From Chitinophaga pinensis DSM 2588 (lineage in GTDB: Bacteria > Bacteroidota > Bacteroidia > Chitinophagales > Chitinophagaceae), in the NCBI RefSeq assembly GCF_000024005.1, contig NC_013132.1:4086001-4150000 (forward strand): DNA of 64,000 nt. The letters run 5' to 3'. The translations under genes were made by a program, and so were the position numbers. A model generated the notes under the pieces. It was not told the DNA's origin. It worked only from the letters and a program-made list of their open reading frames with translations, and ran no database searches. Shown piece after piece: positions 52,842 to 61,673 of this stretch. Each line of letters opens with the position of its first letter. Position 1 is the first letter of the stretch.

Positions 52842-53690
52842 TTATTGTACTTTTTCTCCTTCTGCGTATTTTTTTCTGAAGAGCAGGGGAGAACTCTCCG
52901 TCTGATTGGTAAATAAACGTACAAAGTACGCCGGATCTTCATATCCCAGCTTATAACCGATCTCTTTTACACTGAGATCAGTATGTATCAGCAGGCGTTT
53001 TGCTTCCAGGATGATCCTGTCTTTAATGATATCATTCGGACTTTTAGCACTGTACTTGGATATTTTCTTACTGAGCGCTTTGGGGGTAATGCTCAGCATA
53101 TCTGCATAGTCGGCTACGTTGTGGTGTTTAATATAATGTGCTTCTACCAGCTGACTGAATTTCCGCAGGAACTCTACTTCCTGTGTGACGCTGTTGTCGG
53201 CCATGTCATGCGTTTTCTTCCACATACGGGTAGAGCGGATGATCAGCTGTTTCAGGAAAATCCTGATCATTTCTTCGGTACTGCTTTCCGAACTGACCGC
53301 CTCCATCTTTATTTCCTCCAATATGTGTCTGGTCTGCCGGGAAGCCTCTCCATCCAGGTACACAACCGGTACGTCATATACATTGTTATATAACAAACCA
53401 TCACACGCCACCTCGGCATCATGTATCTGGATACAGTAGAAGTCACGGTTATAATATAATAGCGTACCCTTACCGGCACACTTGTACCATTGTCCGTCTT
53501 TAATAAAGAAAAGCGCGTCCTTTTCCAGTTTGTATTCCTTAAAATCCACCATCACTTCCGATCCCGCTTCCATAAAGAGTACTTTAATAAAAGAATTATA
53601 CTCCTCGTAGAGGAGATCGTCTGCCGTATCGGCATCAAAATCTATATATCCGAATTTCTTGGAGAAGAACTGCTTCAATACATTTTCCAT
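52842..53690 (-). CDS. AraC-family transcriptional regulator
   Basis: 282 residues. N-terminal sensing domain, beta-rich, 1-150. C-terminal double helix-turn-helix at about 190-275: HHNVADYADMLSITPKALSKKISKYSAKSPNDIIKDR and SVKEIGYKLGYEDPAYFVRLFTNQTESSPLLFRKKY. It lies 86 bp upstream of the esterase gene in the same direction, so it may activate it. Inverted GAATTAG heptamer arrays lie directly upstream of its start. Confidence 0.9.
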   Translation of the reverse strand: MENVLKQFFSKKFGYIDFDADTADDLLYEEYNSFIKVLFMEAGSEVMVDFKEYKLEKDALFFIKDGQWYKCAGKGTLLYYNRDFYCIQIHDAEVACDGLLYNNVYDVPVVYLDGEASRQTRHILEEIKMEAVSSESSTEEMIRIFLKQLIIRSTRMWKKTHDMADNSVTQEVEFLRKFSQLVEAHYIKHHNVADYADMLSITPKALSKKISKYSAKSPNDIIKDRIILEAKRLLIHTDLSVKEIGYKLGYEDPAYFVRLFTNQTESSPLLFRKKYAEGEKVQ

Positions 53691-53699
53691 ATAACAAAT

Positions 53700-53741
53700 T
53701 TAATTAGGAATTAGGAATTAGGAATTACGAATTAGGAATTG
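53700..53741. repeat. GAATTAG heptamer array (left arm)
   Basis: Five tandem 7-bp units: GAATTAG x2, GAATTAC, GAATTAG, GAATTGG, preceded by a TAATTAG. Its reverse complement recurs at 53862-53908. Confidence 0.75.
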
Positions 53742-53861
53742 GTTAGCCATAAGGCGTTATATAACGTACCTGGCTACTATATCTTCAATATCCTGATACG
53801 CTAATGGCTTAATACCCCGATATCTTGTTTCCTTATTGCTTGTTATACAGTCATTTGCCTA

Positions 53862-53908
53862 TAATTCCTAATTCGTAATTCCTAATTCGTAATTCCTAAT
53901 TCCTAATT
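53862..53908. repeat. CCTAATT/CGTAATT heptamer array (right arm)
   Basis: About six or seven units alternating CCTAATT and CGTAATT, inverted relative to 53700-53741. The arms could pair into a long cruciform or hairpin with a 120-nt loop. Confidence 0.75.
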
Positions 53909-54026
53909 TTTTTCTACCTTCGCTGCTTCGTAAACACAATTGCACAGCCCAACCCCTAATAGAAAGACCTAAAAGCCCAAAAACGGAAAGCTTTAAAAAC
54001 CATATGCTAACCAACGAACAAGTATA

Positions 54027-54632
54027 ATGAGAATCGCATCATCAGTATTGACTATGGCATTCGTATGCCTTGCAGGAATTGTTTTGGCACAAAGGGGACC
54101 TAAACCTCCAAAGATTATTTATCCGGAATTCGCTTTTGACTCCTTAACCGCCCGCGAACAGCTGAAAAGGGGGAAAGGGACCATCAAAGGTATTGCCTTT
54201 ACAAAGCCTAAGAATAATTTTGGCGTTAAACCGCTACTGGCTGAACGCATTTATGCCACCAACACGAAAATTGTGTTGTTTCCCGTAACGCCTTATTTCG
54301 ACGCGTGGCTCGCGCTGCGGAGGAAAAAAGAAGGTAAGCACACCTACGTATATATGTCGGATGAAGCCTTCCGCTTCCGCCTGGAAACGACGACAGACAG
54401 CTATGGCAACTTTACCTTTACCGAAATGAAACCGGGGAGGTACTTCCTGCAGGCCATTATAGGCTGGTCTACCAGTCATTCCAGGAACGTATATACAGGG
54501 AGTGGTTATAGCGGCTACGGTCGTACGGACTACTACACGCCTGAATACTACAGCGTTGGTCACTCTGACAGGGTAGAAGAGTTCGTGGAGATCAAGGAAT
54601 CAGGTGAAGTCGTTTCGATTAAATTACATTAA
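54027..54632 (+). CDS. Secreted protein with carboxypeptidase-regulatory-like fold
   Basis: 201 residues. Signal peptide ends in GIVLAQ. The remaining part has strands such as GKGTIKGIAFTK and DSYGNFTFTEMKPGRYFLQAIIGW, typical of the carboxypeptidase regulatory-like/beta-sandwich domain (G-x-F-x-F...PG-Y). The C-terminus is Tyr/Gly-rich (YTGSGYSGYGRTDYYTPEYY). Function unknown; likely a surface or periplasmic binding module. Confidence 0.7.
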   Translation: MRIASSVLTMAFVCLAGIVLAQRGPKPPKIIYPEFAFDSLTAREQLKRGKGTIKGIAFTKPKNNFGVKPLLAERIYATNTKIVLFPVTPYFDAWLALRRKKEGKHTYVYMSDEAFRFRLETTTDSYGNFTFTEMKPGRYFLQAIIGWSTSHSRNVYTGSGYSGYGRTDYYTPEYYSVGHSDRVEEFVEIKESGEVVSIKLH

Positions 54633-54794
54633 TAGCCGTTCACTACATGCATCTCTTTACACGGGAAGGGGATGCATGTATTTTCTACAGTATAGATCTG
54701 ATGTGATAATCCTAAAAGTGATAAATTGCAAGGTGCCCTTTAACCGGCATGATTTTAAGAGCAATATCCATTATTAAACACAGATCGATTCGCC

Positions 54795-55574
54795 ATGAAA
54801 ATAGCCACGTATAATGTGAATGGTGTCAACGGACGTCTGCCTGTCCTGCTTCGCTGGCTGGAAGAGTCCGCACCCGATGTTGTCTGTTTACAGGAACTGA
54901 AAGCCCCGCAGGAGAAATTCCCGGAGCAGGCCATCAGAGATGCCGGTTATAACGCCATCTGGCATGGGCAGAAAAGCTGGAACGGTGTGGCCATCCTTGC
55001 CCGCAACCTCCAGATCGAAGAGATCCGCAGAGCCCTTCCCGGTGATCCTGAGGATGTACATAGCCGCTATATTGAAGCTGTGATCAATGGCGACTTTATA
55101 TTGGGATGCCTTTATCTGCCCAACGGGAACCCCGCACCCGGACCTAAATTTGACTATAAACTGAATTGGTTCAAACGCCTGACCGCCCACGCCAAAGAAC
55201 TGCTCGCACAGGATGTGCCTGTAATCCTGACGGGTGATTACAACGTTATGCCGACAGAACTGGATGTATATAAACCGGAACGCTGGGTAGATGATGCGCT
55301 GTTCAGACCGGAAACCAGGGCTGCATTTAAAGAACTGGTGGAGCTGGGCTGGACGGACGCGATCCGCAAACTTTACCCGGAAGAAAAGATCTATACCTTC
55401 TGGGACTATTTCCGGGACGCTTATGGCCGTAACGCGGGGCTCCGTATCGACCACTTCCTGCTTAGTCCGCATTTTGGCAAACGCCTGAAAGCTGCCGGTG
55501 TAGACCGCGATGTAAGGGGATGGGAGAAAACCAGCGATCATGCGCCGGTATGGATTGAAGTAAAAGGGAAATAG
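54795..55574 (+). CDS. xth: Exodeoxyribonuclease III
   Basis: A 259-residue AP endonuclease/exonuclease of the Xth family. KIATYNVNGVNGRLPVL and VVCLQELKAP (metal-binding Glu) open the domain. Later blocks: LPNGNP, LTGDYNVMP and the C-terminal WEKTSDHAPVWIE (catalytic His). It repairs abasic sites and 3' blocked ends. Its stop abuts the stop of the convergent gene. Confidence 0.94.
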   Translation: MKIATYNVNGVNGRLPVLLRWLEESAPDVVCLQELKAPQEKFPEQAIRDAGYNAIWHGQKSWNGVAILARNLQIEEIRRALPGDPEDVHSRYIEAVINGDFILGCLYLPNGNPAPGPKFDYKLNWFKRLTAHAKELLAQDVPVILTGDYNVMPTELDVYKPERWVDDALFRPETRAAFKELVELGWTDAIRKLYPEEKIYTFWDYFRDAYGRNAGLRIDHFLLSPHFGKRLKAAGVDRDVRGWEKTSDHAPVWIEVKGK

Positions 55575-55979
55575 TTACTGTCGGACAGCCAGCATATGTA
55601 TTTCCACTAAAGCCCCGTTCGGGTCTTTATAACCAACGACAAATTTGGATTGGTCCAATTGCATCACCTGCAATGCCAGTATTCCTTTTGTCTTATTGTC
55701 CGTAATAGTCAGCACTTTGGTAGTGGAGTCATATTGCCATACCCCCTGATCCTGTTTTCCCTGTTCGACTGACAATACGCGTTTGTCCTTGTAAAAGGTC
55801 ATCCGGTTGTCGGCTTGTTGCTTTGAAGGAGGCTGTTTCTTGCCATTATCTCCGTAATAGGCTAATTTCCACTCCTTTGCGATCAGGTCGTTGAAGGACG
55901 CGGATGTTTTATCCTGGGCGTTTCCCTGGGATCTAATCCCTAATAATGAAGCGAAAAGCAGGAAAATGGTCTTTTTCAT
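55575..55979 (-). CDS. Exported lipocalin-like protein
   Basis: 134 residues. Signal peptide to GNAQ. The rest (FNDLIAKEWKLAYYGDNGKKQPP, DNRMTFYKDKRVLSVEQGKQDQGVWQYDSTTKVLTITDNK) matches the small lipocalin-like domain common in Bacteroidota. Ligand unknown. Its ATG lies 66 bases from a small unannotated spacer before dnaE2's 3' end. Its stop touches the stop of xth. Confidence 0.78.
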   Translation of the reverse strand: MKKTIFLLFASLLGIRSQGNAQDKTSASFNDLIAKEWKLAYYGDNGKKQPPSKQQADNRMTFYKDKRVLSVEQGKQDQGVWQYDSTTKVLTITDNKTKGILALQVMQLDQSKFVVGYKDPNGALVEIHMLAVRQ

Positions 55980-56068
55980 AGTTACATGATATCATCCTTC
56001 TTCTGCATATATCCTGCCAGACTCCGTCGGCAAAGAAGAATTAACATTGCGTACCGGGATTGGGTTTC

Positions 56069-59000
56069 CTACCTGAAATTCCTCGCTCCGGGCAACTTCA
56101 ATTCTTCAGTACCTGCCTTTATTTCCAACTGTTTCACCGTTACGTCTTCCACCGCCGTCATCTGCTGCAACAACCTGTTCAGGTTATAACATTGTCTCAC
56201 CACCACATGCACCACTTCACCTTCCCGTTGCATTTTCCCTTCTACCATCAGTAACCTGGCCTGTAATATCTCTTTCCGGTACTTTTCGAACAACTGGTTA
56301 AATACTACGAGGTTTGCACAACCCGTCTCGTCTTCTATGGTAATAAAACAGACCCCGCTGGCTGTACCGGGTCTTTGTCGCACCAATATCAGACCTGCCA
56401 CTTTTACCGGCATTCCATCCGGTATTGTCGCCAGATCTTTCACCGACGTTACATGTAACAGACTCAGTTTTTCTCTCACGAAGCTTACCGGGTGTGCTTT
56501 GAGGGATAGAGCCATTGCATTATAATCCTGTACCACATGTTCCGGTGCAGACATTTCAGGCAGGTCAACGGGCTGTTCTACGGTGCTTTCAGATGCTTGT
56601 CCGGTAAACAGACCGATAGGCCGGTCATGTAAAGAGGATATTTCCCATAATGCCCTTCGCCTGTCAAGACCAATGGACCGGAAGGCATCCGCATCTGCCA
56701 GTTTTTCCAAGGCCGTCTGCGATACACCAGCTTCCCGTAAAGCCAGGATACTGGTAATGCCTTTTTTCCTGGCGGATAATAAGACGTCCATTTCTTCCTG
56801 GTTTAAGCCTTTTACCTGGCGAAAGCCTAAGCGTAATGCATGAGGAATCGTCTCTTTTTCTTCCAGTGTATTATCCCAGCTGGAATGATTAATATCCACC
56901 GGTCTGACCTCCACATGATGTGCACGCGCATCGCTCACTATCTGAGCCGGCTGATAGAAACCCATGGGCATACTGTTCAATAATGCACACGCAAAAACAT
57001 CGGGGTAATAACACTTGAGATAAGAAGAAACATAGACCAGCAAGGCAAAACTGGCAGCATGACTTTCCGGGAATCCATAGCTACCGAACCCTTTCAGCTG
57101 TTTGAAGATACGTTGCGCGAAGTCCAGTTCATAGCCATTGGCCGTCATACCATCAATGAGTTTTTTCTCAAACTTTTCAATGACGCCATTCAATCTGAAA
57201 GTAGCCATACTACGGCGTAACTCATCTGCTTCTGTTGGCGTGAAACTGGCGGCCTTAATGGCGATGTTCATAGCCTGTTCCTGGAAGAGTGGGACGCCGA
57301 GTGTTTTCTTCAGGATATCTTCCAGTTGTGGCGGATAATCCGGCGCTTCCTGTCCGTTCCGCCGCCGCAGATAAGGATGCACCATGTCTCCCTGAATAGG
57401 ACCCGGACGTACGATTGCTACTTCAATTACCAGGTCATAAAACCTTTGTGGTCGTAGCCGTGGTAACATCGACTGTTGCGCACGACTCTCAATCTGGAAT
57501 ACACCAATTGTATCTGCATGACTGATCATTTCATACACAGCAGGATCATCTTCAGGAATATTCGCCAGCGTATAATCTTTTCCATAATGCTGTTTTGCCA
57601 GGTCAAAGGCCTTTCTGATACAGGTCAGCATCCCCAATGCCAGTACATCAATCTTCATGAATCCCAGTGTATCGATATCATCCTTATTCCATTCTATACA
57701 CGTCCTGTTTTCCATACGGGCATTGAGTATCGGACAGAGTTCATGCAGTTTTCCTTGTGTAATTACAAAGCCACCGGTATGCTGTCCCAGCTGTCTCGGA
57801 AATCCCATCATCTGTTTTGTCAGTGCCAATACTTTTTTCAGGTGTGGATCTTCCGGATTCAGACCATGTTCCAGCAAGCGTCCTTCATCAAACCATTCAT
57901 CCGTATACCGCCAGATAGACGTAGACATGCGGTTGATGGTATCTACGGATAATCCCATCGCTTTGCCGACATCGCGGATGGCGCCCTTCTGGTGTTGTTG
58001 TGTAACGGTAGCGACGATGGCTGCTCTGTCCCGGCCATATTTGTTGAAGACGTATTGCATCACTTCTTCTCTGCGTTCGTGTTCAAAGTCTACATCAATA
58101 TCCGGGGGTTCATTACGGGCAGAAGAAATGAATCTTTCAAATAAGAGATCGATTTTAGTCGGATTCACAGAAGTAATTCCCAATACATAACAGACCGTGG
58201 AATTCGCGGCAGAACCACGTCCCTGACACAAGATATGCTGACTTCGGGCAAAACGTACAATGTCATGCACCGTCAGGAAATAAGCGGCATAATTCATCTC
58301 TTCTATGAATGTCAGTTCATAGCTGATCGCAGAGGAGATTTTTTCCGGAATATCGTCGCCAAACCGCTCTTTCGCACCTTCCCAGGACAGATAGGTCAGT
58401 TCTTCCTGTGGCGTACGGCCTTCTGTAGTCAGTTCTTCCGGATAGACATATTTCAGGCTTTCCAGTGTAAACCGGCAGGCATCTGCGATATGTCGTGCAT
58501 TGCTGATGGTTTCAGGATACTGGCGGAACAACCGCTGCATTTCTGCCGGTGTTTTTAAATGTCTTTCTGCATTCTGGTGTAAACGGAAGCCGGCATTGTA
58601 GATGGTACATTTTTCCCTTACACAGGTCAGGATATCCTGTAACTGCCGTCGTTCAGGATGATGATAATGTACGTCATTGGTAGCTGCCAGCGGAATATGA
58701 TATAATGCAGATAGTTGCGCCAGCCGGTAGAGCCTTTTGTGATCGTCTCCCAGATAGGAGCGGGTAACAGAGAGGTAGAGTTGTGATCCCAGTTTGTCCT
58801 TGTATTCTTTGAGATCGTTTTTGAAAGCGGTTTCGAAGTCAAATTTAGTATTGAGTTGTTCTGGTGGTACTACGATGAAAATCATGCCCGCTGCGTAGGC
58901 ATACACATCTTTTTTGTAGAGGAGGCAATCCCCTTTTTCTGCCCGTAGATTGCCGGTGGTTAACAGGGACGATAATCGGCTATAGGCCGCCTGATCGGTG

Positions 59001-59236
59001 GGATAAGCCAGGAGAGAAGGACCATCCTGTAAATCCAGTCTGCAGGCGGGAATAATCCGGATCCCTTTTGCTTTAGCTGCAGCATGTGCCCGCACAATAC
59101 CTGCCAGTGTATTCCGGTCAGTAATAGCAATCTCTTTGTAACCATATTCCGCTGCCTGTTCCACCAGTTCATCCGGGTGGGAAGCGCCGCGCAGGAAGCT
59201 GAAATTGCTGGTCACCTGTAATTCAACGTAATGCAT
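56069..59236 (-). CDS. dnaE2: Error-prone DNA polymerase DnaE2
   Basis: 1055 residues. A PHP domain opens the protein (HYVELQVTSNFSFLRGASHPDELVEQA). The polymerase catalytic Asp residues sit in PDIDVDFEHERREEV, and GRGSAANSTVCYVLGITSVNP is the DnaE-type palm. Tandem HhH and an OB domain (VKVAGLILVRQRPGTASG) follow. Shorter than DnaE1 and linked to imuA and imuB, it is the DnaE2 translesion polymerase used in SOS mutagenesis. It begins 16 bp after imuB. Confidence 0.95.
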   Translation of the reverse strand: MHYVELQVTSNFSFLRGASHPDELVEQAAEYGYKEIAITDRNTLAGIVRAHAAAKAKGIRIIPACRLDLQDGPSLLAYPTDQAAYSRLSSLLTTGNLRAEKGDCLLYKKDVYAYAAGMIFIVVPPEQLNTKFDFETAFKNDLKEYKDKLGSQLYLSVTRSYLGDDHKRLYRLAQLSALYHIPLAATNDVHYHHPERRQLQDILTCVREKCTIYNAGFRLHQNAERHLKTPAEMQRLFRQYPETISNARHIADACRFTLESLKYVYPEELTTEGRTPQEELTYLSWEGAKERFGDDIPEKISSAISYELTFIEEMNYAAYFLTVHDIVRFARSQHILCQGRGSAANSTVCYVLGITSVNPTKIDLLFERFISSARNEPPDIDVDFEHERREEVMQYVFNKYGRDRAAIVATVTQQHQKGAIRDVGKAMGLSVDTINRMSTSIWRYTDEWFDEGRLLEHGLNPEDPHLKKVLALTKQMMGFPRQLGQHTGGFVITQGKLHELCPILNARMENRTCIEWNKDDIDTLGFMKIDVLALGMLTCIRKAFDLAKQHYGKDYTLANIPEDDPAVYEMISHADTIGVFQIESRAQQSMLPRLRPQRFYDLVIEVAIVRPGPIQGDMVHPYLRRRNGQEAPDYPPQLEDILKKTLGVPLFQEQAMNIAIKAASFTPTEADELRRSMATFRLNGVIEKFEKKLIDGMTANGYELDFAQRIFKQLKGFGSYGFPESHAASFALLVYVSSYLKCYYPDVFACALLNSMPMGFYQPAQIVSDARAHHVEVRPVDINHSSWDNTLEEKETIPHALRLGFRQVKGLNQEEMDVLLSARKKGITSILALREAGVSQTALEKLADADAFRSIGLDRRRALWEISSLHDRPIGLFTGQASESTVEQPVDLPEMSAPEHVVQDYNAMALSLKAHPVSFVREKLSLLHVTSVKDLATIPDGMPVKVAGLILVRQRPGTASGVCFITIEDETGCANLVVFNQLFEKYRKEILQARLLMVEGKMQREGEVVHVVVRQCYNLNRLLQQMTAVEDVTVKQLEIKAGTEELKLPGARNFR

Positions 59237-59252
59237 ATCTCCTCACTTTTCT

Positions 59253-60752
59253 CTAGGCAAAAAATCCATGAATAAACCATTGTGACTGCTGACCGGAATA
59301 ATGTCCTGAGCGGAATAACCAATAGCGTCGTCCTTCTTTATCTTCCACACTGTAATAATCCCGGTGTTCGCCGCCATCCAGCCACCATTCGCGTTCTATG
59401 CGTTCCGGTCCGTCTGCTCTTTTGATCTCATGCAGTTGCCCTTTATAGCGGAACAGCATAGGCGGGTAATCCGGTATCGGGGCTGTCACTTCAATCGGCT
59501 CCGGTTTTGCCAGTAGCTGTACCGGCCGGGGTTTGTCGGTCCGCCAGCTGGTACCCGGTTGTTCTTCCAGGGAAGGCGTCTGCTTGATAGAGCGCTCCGG
59601 CCAGTAATGTTCCTGTGGCAGATACCGGCGGATACTGTCAGCGCCTACTTTTCCGGCCAGTCTGTCCAGCAGTTCTGCCACAGATGGATTGTTCAGTCCC
59701 GGGCCTGCCGTCCAGAATGCTTCCTGTGCAGCAGCAACTTCTTCAGTTTGTTCTGCCTCCAGCGTAAACAGTTCAATACCCAGTGCGGGCTCTATGGACG
59801 ATATCTTCAGTTCAAACAGTTTAAAAAGGTGCTGCACATGATGTGATGCCCGGCTGGTACCGATACTCGCCTGTACTATCCTGTTATCGGTACGGTATCC
59901 TTTAAGTGTCGCTGTACGCAATCCTTTTCCTTCCTGTTGCAAACGCAGGCATAGCTTCTCCAATAGTGTCTGAATGGCAATTTCGATCCCTGTAGCGGTC
60001 CGTATCGGTTCCAGGCAGGGTAAGCGTTCTTGATAAGGAGCGGGCGGAAATAAGGGCTGTATAGCTTCTATTTCATATCCCAGGGCCTGACTGAGACGTG
60101 AGAGGAGTACGGGACCAAAACGACGGCGTAATATTCTGCCTGGTATTGTCATAAAACTACCGATCTGTTGCAGGCCCAGTTTATGTAGTTTGTCCAGTAG
60201 TTCAGGTTCCAGTCGTAATGCGGCCGGCGGTAATGGATGCAGGGCGGCAGATTGTTGTCCGCTTTCAATAATAGGTTTAATCCTGCCATAGCGGCTGACT
60301 GCCCAGGCGGTACCAATAGTATCAGCGATAGCGCCTCTTACATCATATCCGATCGCCCGTAGTTTGTTAATGATCTCCCGGAGGTATTCGCGTTCACCTC
60401 CCCAGAGATGTGCACAGCCGCTGATATCGAGAATGAGTCCGTCAGGCAGGTCGACTGCTACCAGTGGCGTATAACGGATACACCATTCTCCCAGCGCCTG
60501 TAGCAATTGGGATGCTTTTTCCGGTAATTCATCAAAGACCTGTAAACTAGGTACAATCGCTTTTGCATCAGCGACTGGCATACCAATGCGGATGCCTTGT
60601 GTTTCAGCGGGAATATTCGCAGCAGTGATGACCATTCTGCCATGTAACAGGGCTGCAAAAACAAAAGGAACGTTTTGCAGTTCCGGCTGACGGCGGGTTT
60701 GCCAGTCCGTCGTTAAGTGACGAAACCATATCGTAAAAAAGCGTGCGGACAT
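59253..60752 (-). CDS. imuB: ImuB, inactive Y-family polymerase homologue
   Basis: 499 residues. Y-family layout with palm and little-finger domains, but lacking the catalytic acid pair. The region that should carry it reads PDGLILDISGCAHLWGG. Motifs: ARFFTIWFRHL at the start; GIRIGMPVADAKAIVP; HhH-like KLHKLGLQQIGSFMTIPG. ImuB is the hub that recruits DnaE2 and ImuA to the clamp. It lies between imuA (one-base gap) and dnaE2. Confidence 0.93.
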   Translation of the reverse strand: MSARFFTIWFRHLTTDWQTRRQPELQNVPFVFAALLHGRMVITAANIPAETQGIRIGMPVADAKAIVPSLQVFDELPEKASQLLQALGEWCIRYTPLVAVDLPDGLILDISGCAHLWGGEREYLREIINKLRAIGYDVRGAIADTIGTAWAVSRYGRIKPIIESGQQSAALHPLPPAALRLEPELLDKLHKLGLQQIGSFMTIPGRILRRRFGPVLLSRLSQALGYEIEAIQPLFPPAPYQERLPCLEPIRTATGIEIAIQTLLEKLCLRLQQEGKGLRTATLKGYRTDNRIVQASIGTSRASHHVQHLFKLFELKISSIEPALGIELFTLEAEQTEEVAAAQEAFWTAGPGLNNPSVAELLDRLAGKVGADSIRRYLPQEHYWPERSIKQTPSLEEQPGTSWRTDKPRPVQLLAKPEPIEVTAPIPDYPPMLFRYKGQLHEIKRADGPERIEREWWLDGGEHRDYYSVEDKEGRRYWLFRSGHYSGQQSQWFIHGFFA

Positions 60753-60753
60753 A

Positions 60754-61488
60754 TCAACCTGCTTTTAATTGATGTATCTGTACATTTTTACTGGAAGAGG
60801 GCTCCTGCAGAATCGTATAACGGCCTTCCGACCATTCAATTTTCCAAACGCCATTCCGCCCGTTCCGTACCTTCAGCAGTTCTATCTGCCAACGCGGATA
60901 ACCTACGCCAGGCATATCATTTTCCATAGCACTTGGTAATGGTGTGATCTGCCACCTGGCTGCGGAAGCGGTCGTACTCACACTCCTGGAAGAAGTGCGC
61001 AGGATAAAGCCGGTGACTTTACTTTGTTCTACCGCCAGTTGCAATCTGCGCGACTGTGTAAATCCAATCTCCGGTAATTCCGCAATAACGGCAGCTAATC
61101 CTTCACATTTCAGGGCTTCTTCCAATGCCCAGAGTGCATCTTTTGTACGCTGCAGATCAATAAAAACCACCCTGTGTGGCTCAATGCCAAATGTTTTCAA
61201 TGAAGGAGGAAAGAGTGTCCTGGAAACGCTTATCCAGATACAGGCGCCGCCAAATTGCATCAAAGAGCCGGTAAGTGCACTCACAAAACCCGAAGTTGCT
61301 GCTGCCTGTTCTGTCAGCGGACAAAGAAATTCATGTATCACGCCGGTAGGGAAGACGCCATTCGGAAAGGCAGTATTCACCGGACCCAGGTCTATTACAG
61401 GCGCATTGTCCTGCGGTACGGACCTGTATCCCTGCAAACGGAGAATATCCTTTTGCAGCTGAGAAATTATATCTGCTTTTTCTGGCAT
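60754..61488 (-). CDS. imuA: ImuA, mutasome accessory protein
   Basis: 244 residues, RecA/SulA-like in fold. Conserved stretches: DLGPVNTAFPNGVFPTGVIHEFLC, ACIWISVSRTLFPPSLKTFGIEPHRVVFIDLQRTKDALWALEEALKCEGL and GFTQSRRLQLAVEQSKVTGFILR. No Walker A motif with Lys is visible, as usual for ImuA. It is first in the imuA-imuB-dnaE2 operon. It works with ImuB and DnaE2 in damage-induced mutagenesis. The divergent AraC gene shares its upstream region, which has a candidate operator. Confidence 0.9.
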   Translation of the reverse strand: MPEKADIISQLQKDILRLQGYRSVPQDNAPVIDLGPVNTAFPNGVFPTGVIHEFLCPLTEQAAATSGFVSALTGSLMQFGGACIWISVSRTLFPPSLKTFGIEPHRVVFIDLQRTKDALWALEEALKCEGLAAVIAELPEIGFTQSRRLQLAVEQSKVTGFILRTSSRSVSTTASAARWQITPLPSAMENDMPGVGYPRWQIELLKVRNGRNGVWKIEWSEGRYTILQEPSSSKNVQIHQLKAG

Positions 61489-61547
61489 AGCTGACGCTGA
61501 TTGCTACGAACAATCTGTTTGTTTACGACTAATTTATTTAGCAATAT

Positions 61548-61564
61548 TACTAATAATATTAGTA
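61548..61564. promoter_or_regulatory. Candidate operator of the imu operon
   Basis: Perfect inverted repeat TACTAAT-aat-ATTAGTA, 60 bp upstream of the imuA ATG. It adjoins a leftward promoter-like TAATATTG. Such a position fits a LexA-type repressor, but I do not know the LexA box of this lineage. Confidence 0.45.
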
Positions 61565-61602
61565 TTGTGCAGGCTATTTTTTTGCACATCGGTTTTGTGC
61601 AA
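61565..61602. promoter_or_regulatory. TTGTGCA motif cluster between imuA and araC genes
   Basis: TTGTGCA (61565-61571), TTGCACA (61582-61588) and TGTGCAA (61596-61602). The last two form an inverted repeat. Possible AraC-type sites for the divergent regulator. Confidence 0.4.
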
Positions 61603-61647
61603 TCAATACACACAGAAAAGTATATAAAATGGTTAGCGGATGATGAA

Positions 61648-61655
61648 TACCTTTG
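61648..61655 (+). promoter_or_regulatory. -7 promoter box TACCTTTG of the araC gene
   Basis: Matches TAnnTTTG. It ends 18 bases before the ATG at 61674 and overlaps a TTG that would otherwise start a longer frame, so the ATG is preferred. Confidence 0.6.
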
Positions 61656-61673
61656 CATTTTAATAGCATAATA

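Larger units (their letters stand above)
53691..54026. other. 336-bp region framed by inverted heptamer arrays
   Basis: Starts with five GAATTAG-type units and later has six or seven units in reverse (CCTAATT/CGTAATT). No gene. A TACCTTCG box at 53915-53922 may be the promoter of the next gene. Confidence 0.6.
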
